This document shows, piece after piece, positions 61,824-64,000 of a stretch of 64,000 nt of DNA. Each line of letters begins with the position of its first letter. Position 1 is the first letter of the stretch. Under the pieces are notes generated by a model. That model was given only the letters and a program-made list of their open reading frames with translations, had not been told where the DNA came from and ran no database searches. The DNA comes from Sipunculus nudus (lineage: Eukaryota; Annelida; Sipuncula; Golfingiida; Sipunculidae): contig CM049313.1 in NCBI GenBank assembly GCA_026874595.1, positions 23,746,008 through 23,810,007 on the forward strand, read 5' to 3'. The position numbers and the translations under genes were made by a program.

Positions 61824-62196
61824 TGTTTGTATATATGTTGAAAAGACATATGAAAAGTGTCTTAAAGTAATGTGTTTTATAGAATACATAAAGTATGCCC
61901 AAACAAAATCCAACATTTTATATCAGAGTATATACGTTTTTTTCCTGATGTCTTCATGGACTTTTCTCCTCATATTGTTGACTCCTTGAGATAAGTAGTT
62001 TGTATATATAACAATTGAAGGCATGATGTGTGCATGAATATGTTGTACATGTACATAAAATCTGATATAATAAAATAAATTCGTTCTTGCAGCTGTTCTT
62101 TGTCTTTATTTATCTTCCCTCAGTAATCAACCTAGGGGTCAACCTGCCTAATAAGGACACCTCACTATTAAGGACAAAATTATTAAGTCCCTTGAC

Positions 62197-62221
62197 TGTC
62201 CGCTTTAGACAGGTTTCACTG
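62197..62221 (-). repeat. Right terminal inverted repeat of Tigger-like element
   Basis: In reverse complement it starts CAGTG and ends GCGGACA, and is followed on the plus strand by TA. It defines the right end of the transposon. Confidence 0.88.
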
Positions 62222-62223
62222 TA

Positions 62224-64000
62224 CTTACATAAAAAAGGCCCAGAGAATGGGTTTATCTTAGTCTAGTCATGTCTTGTGTGTATAAGCATTGTTTCTTATG
62301 GCATGAATGTATTGCAGTTTTTTTCTCAATTATTGAGTAAAGGCAATCAGGAACTATTATTTATCACATTGATATTATGATATAAAATGAGTTTTGTCAT
62401 TCATCAGAAAAACCAGGTAAACATTTAAATATCCTTCACACATATGAATCATTCATGCACAAAAATGGTCATTTGCTGCATAGTGCTCTCATTCTTATAT
62501 TTGCTCTTGTTTTCAACACCATAAATTTACTGTTAATTGTTAAGATCCTGTAATTCATGATGCAGGGCTATCATTAAACATGAATTACTTCAATTGAAAG
62601 AATAGTAATACCTTGTAAACAGAGGATAACTTGAGATATAATGACTTATGGTGCAGAACCATTCCTATGCCCTTTGTAAAATTTTATAACAAAAAAAAAC
62701 CTGAAAAATCTGGAACTCTGTTATTTATATACAATTACTTGAAAAGTCATGAATATTTGAGAAAATGTTCAGGAATTCATGAGAAAATCATGAAATTTGA
62801 ATTTGTCCTATAACATCATGCATCAGTTTTTCATCATTGAAATAAGTAGTAATTTTTTCTTAAGAAATTGTCGTAAGTATTTCTCTTACAATAGAAATAA
62901 GAACCTTCTCACAATACCTATAATGTGAGATACAACAAGTAATACTTATAGCCCATGTTATTTTTCATATAGTAGTTTTCTAACAAGTAAAAATAAATCA
63001 CCCATCATACTACATTTCAGAAATTTATTCTCCTTGATACGTAACAGCTCATTGAAGAATTGTAAAATCTCTGGGAAAAATGTTTAAATGTTACTCCATA
63101 TTTTATACTGTCCACTTTTATTCCCAAGATCAGATGACTTCAGCAGCTGCAATATCAGCACTTTCACTTTTCAATTTATTGTACATGGAGCACTTGTATG
63201 CTTGCAAGATAAGATTTAATATTCATACACTTCTTAAATTTGAAGAAAAATAGGAGAAAAGTGAACATTTACTTTCAAATTGTTCATAACTGCCATCTAG
63301 TCAGCAGTATCTACACTAGGATATTTTGATTGATCACAAACTTTCTGTTACTTCAGTTTGCTTAATAATATTTCTGAATCTTGCTGAATGTATTGCTGTT
63401 AAGTTCTTTTAATTATTATTAAACTTTTCCAATAAGAAATTTATTTTGTAATTCATGAAAAAAATAATGTAAATTGATGTTAATTTTCAGCACTTGGAAG
63501 TGTTTGACTTCTTATAAATGACTTTCATGTATTACATTTATTTAATAATTATTATATCAGATAATTTTTAAATTCTAAATTAGTTTTGTAAATAGATTTT
63601 AATTTATATTATACATAAAAATGATTTTTATAATATGTGATTAAAAATTGTTTGAAATGTTTATCCTAAAAAAATAATAGTAATAATCATACATCTGAAG
63701 TGACTGAGATTTCTTGTTGTTCTTCTTAATATTAAGTTAGTTTTCAAACAGTTAAATGTATGTTCATTATTTTCTGAGTGAATGCCTTGAAATTTTTGAG
63801 CGAGTATCTTCTATTATATTTCAATAATAAATTCAGCATTTAAATTATTAATTTTATTGAAAATGATTAATTTCCCTTTTTATGTTCCTCAGAGCATCGT
63901 AGGCAATATGGTAAATATGAAAATTAATTAATATGTGTGCAGAGGAAACTAATCCATATGTGAACCCCCCCCCCCCCCCCTTATCCCTCTGCACTATTAA
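62224..64000. other. AT-rich non-coding sequence at the window end
   Basis: Presumably the rest of the intron after IQGAP exon 29. Apart from a candidate 18-nt microexon at 63893-63910 and a 16-C run at 63965-63980, I see nothing. Confidence 0.55.
63965..63980. repeat. Homopolymer run of 16 C
   Basis: Sixteen consecutive C twenty bases before the window end. Confidence 0.95.

Larger units (their letters stand above)
59394..62221 (+). mobile_element. Tigger/pogo-type DNA transposon, full length but inactive
   Basis: The element is 2828 bp. The left end CAGTGAAAACTTGTCTAACG and the right end in reverse complement CAGTGAAACCTGTCTAAAGC are imperfect terminal inverted repeats of about 24-25 bp. 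TA dinucleotides flank both ends (59392-59393 and 62222-62223), the target site used by the Tc1/mariner-pogo group. Subterminal GGACACCTCACTA boxes occur twice at the left and once at the right. It carries one broken transposase in the same direction as IQGAP and sits in the intron or flank after exon 29. A possible poly(A) signal cluster (AATAAAATAAA) lies near 62068. Confidence 0.9.

Overview
The window is animal genomic DNA that is AT-rich and repeat-laden. It holds the middle of one large intron-rich gene on the + strand plus many interspersed repeats. The gene is an IQGAP scaffold protein (IQGAP1/2/3-type). I could join 29 exons between 18778 and 58855 in one continuous reading frame of 1207 complete codons, with every intron bounded by GT and AG. 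The first exon seen starts late in the calponin-homology domain. The last ends just after the RasGAP-related domain, so both the N terminus and the RasGAP C-terminal part lie outside the window or were not recognised. The repeat content points to a marine mollusc, probably a bivalve: elements that open with an AGCTCA hairpin followed by GTCC/GTCT microsatellite, and tRNA-derived SINE heads. This assignment is an inference.

Layout. From 1 to 18777 I see no exon. The stretch holds fragments of interspersed repeats, three degenerate minisatellites (10266-10830, 11225-11500, 12883-13210), microsatellites and SINE-like pieces; it is either one very long intron or upstream sequence. From 18778 to 21202 the exons complete the calponin-homology domain and its C-terminal extension. 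The 4-kb intron that follows carries a perfect 21-bp hairpin and a 1.4-kb element built of four 279-bp units, each a diverged dimer. From 25232 to 36289 ten exons (preceded by a 22-nt microexon) encode six IQGAP coiled-coil/helical repeats. From 37925 to 43786 lie a degenerate WW domain and four IQ motifs. From 45371 to 58855 lie the linker and the GAP-related domain.

Mobile DNA sits in introns. A 1.5-kb LINE insertion (46554-48071) has a 12-bp target duplication. Its reverse-transcriptase part lies on the minus strand but its 3' tail on the plus strand, the arrangement expected from twin priming. A 2.8-kb Tigger/pogo transposon (59394-62221) has terminal inverted repeats and TA target sites, and its transposase is broken by two frameshifts and one in-frame stop. 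Other elements are a long-TIR MITE (27990-28396), a GC-rich inverted-repeat element (38879-39693), and several Helentron/pearl-like repeats. No rRNA, true tRNA, CRISPR or prokaryotic feature is present.

All exon boundaries come from reading conserved protein similarity and splice signals by eye. No alignment or database search was run.
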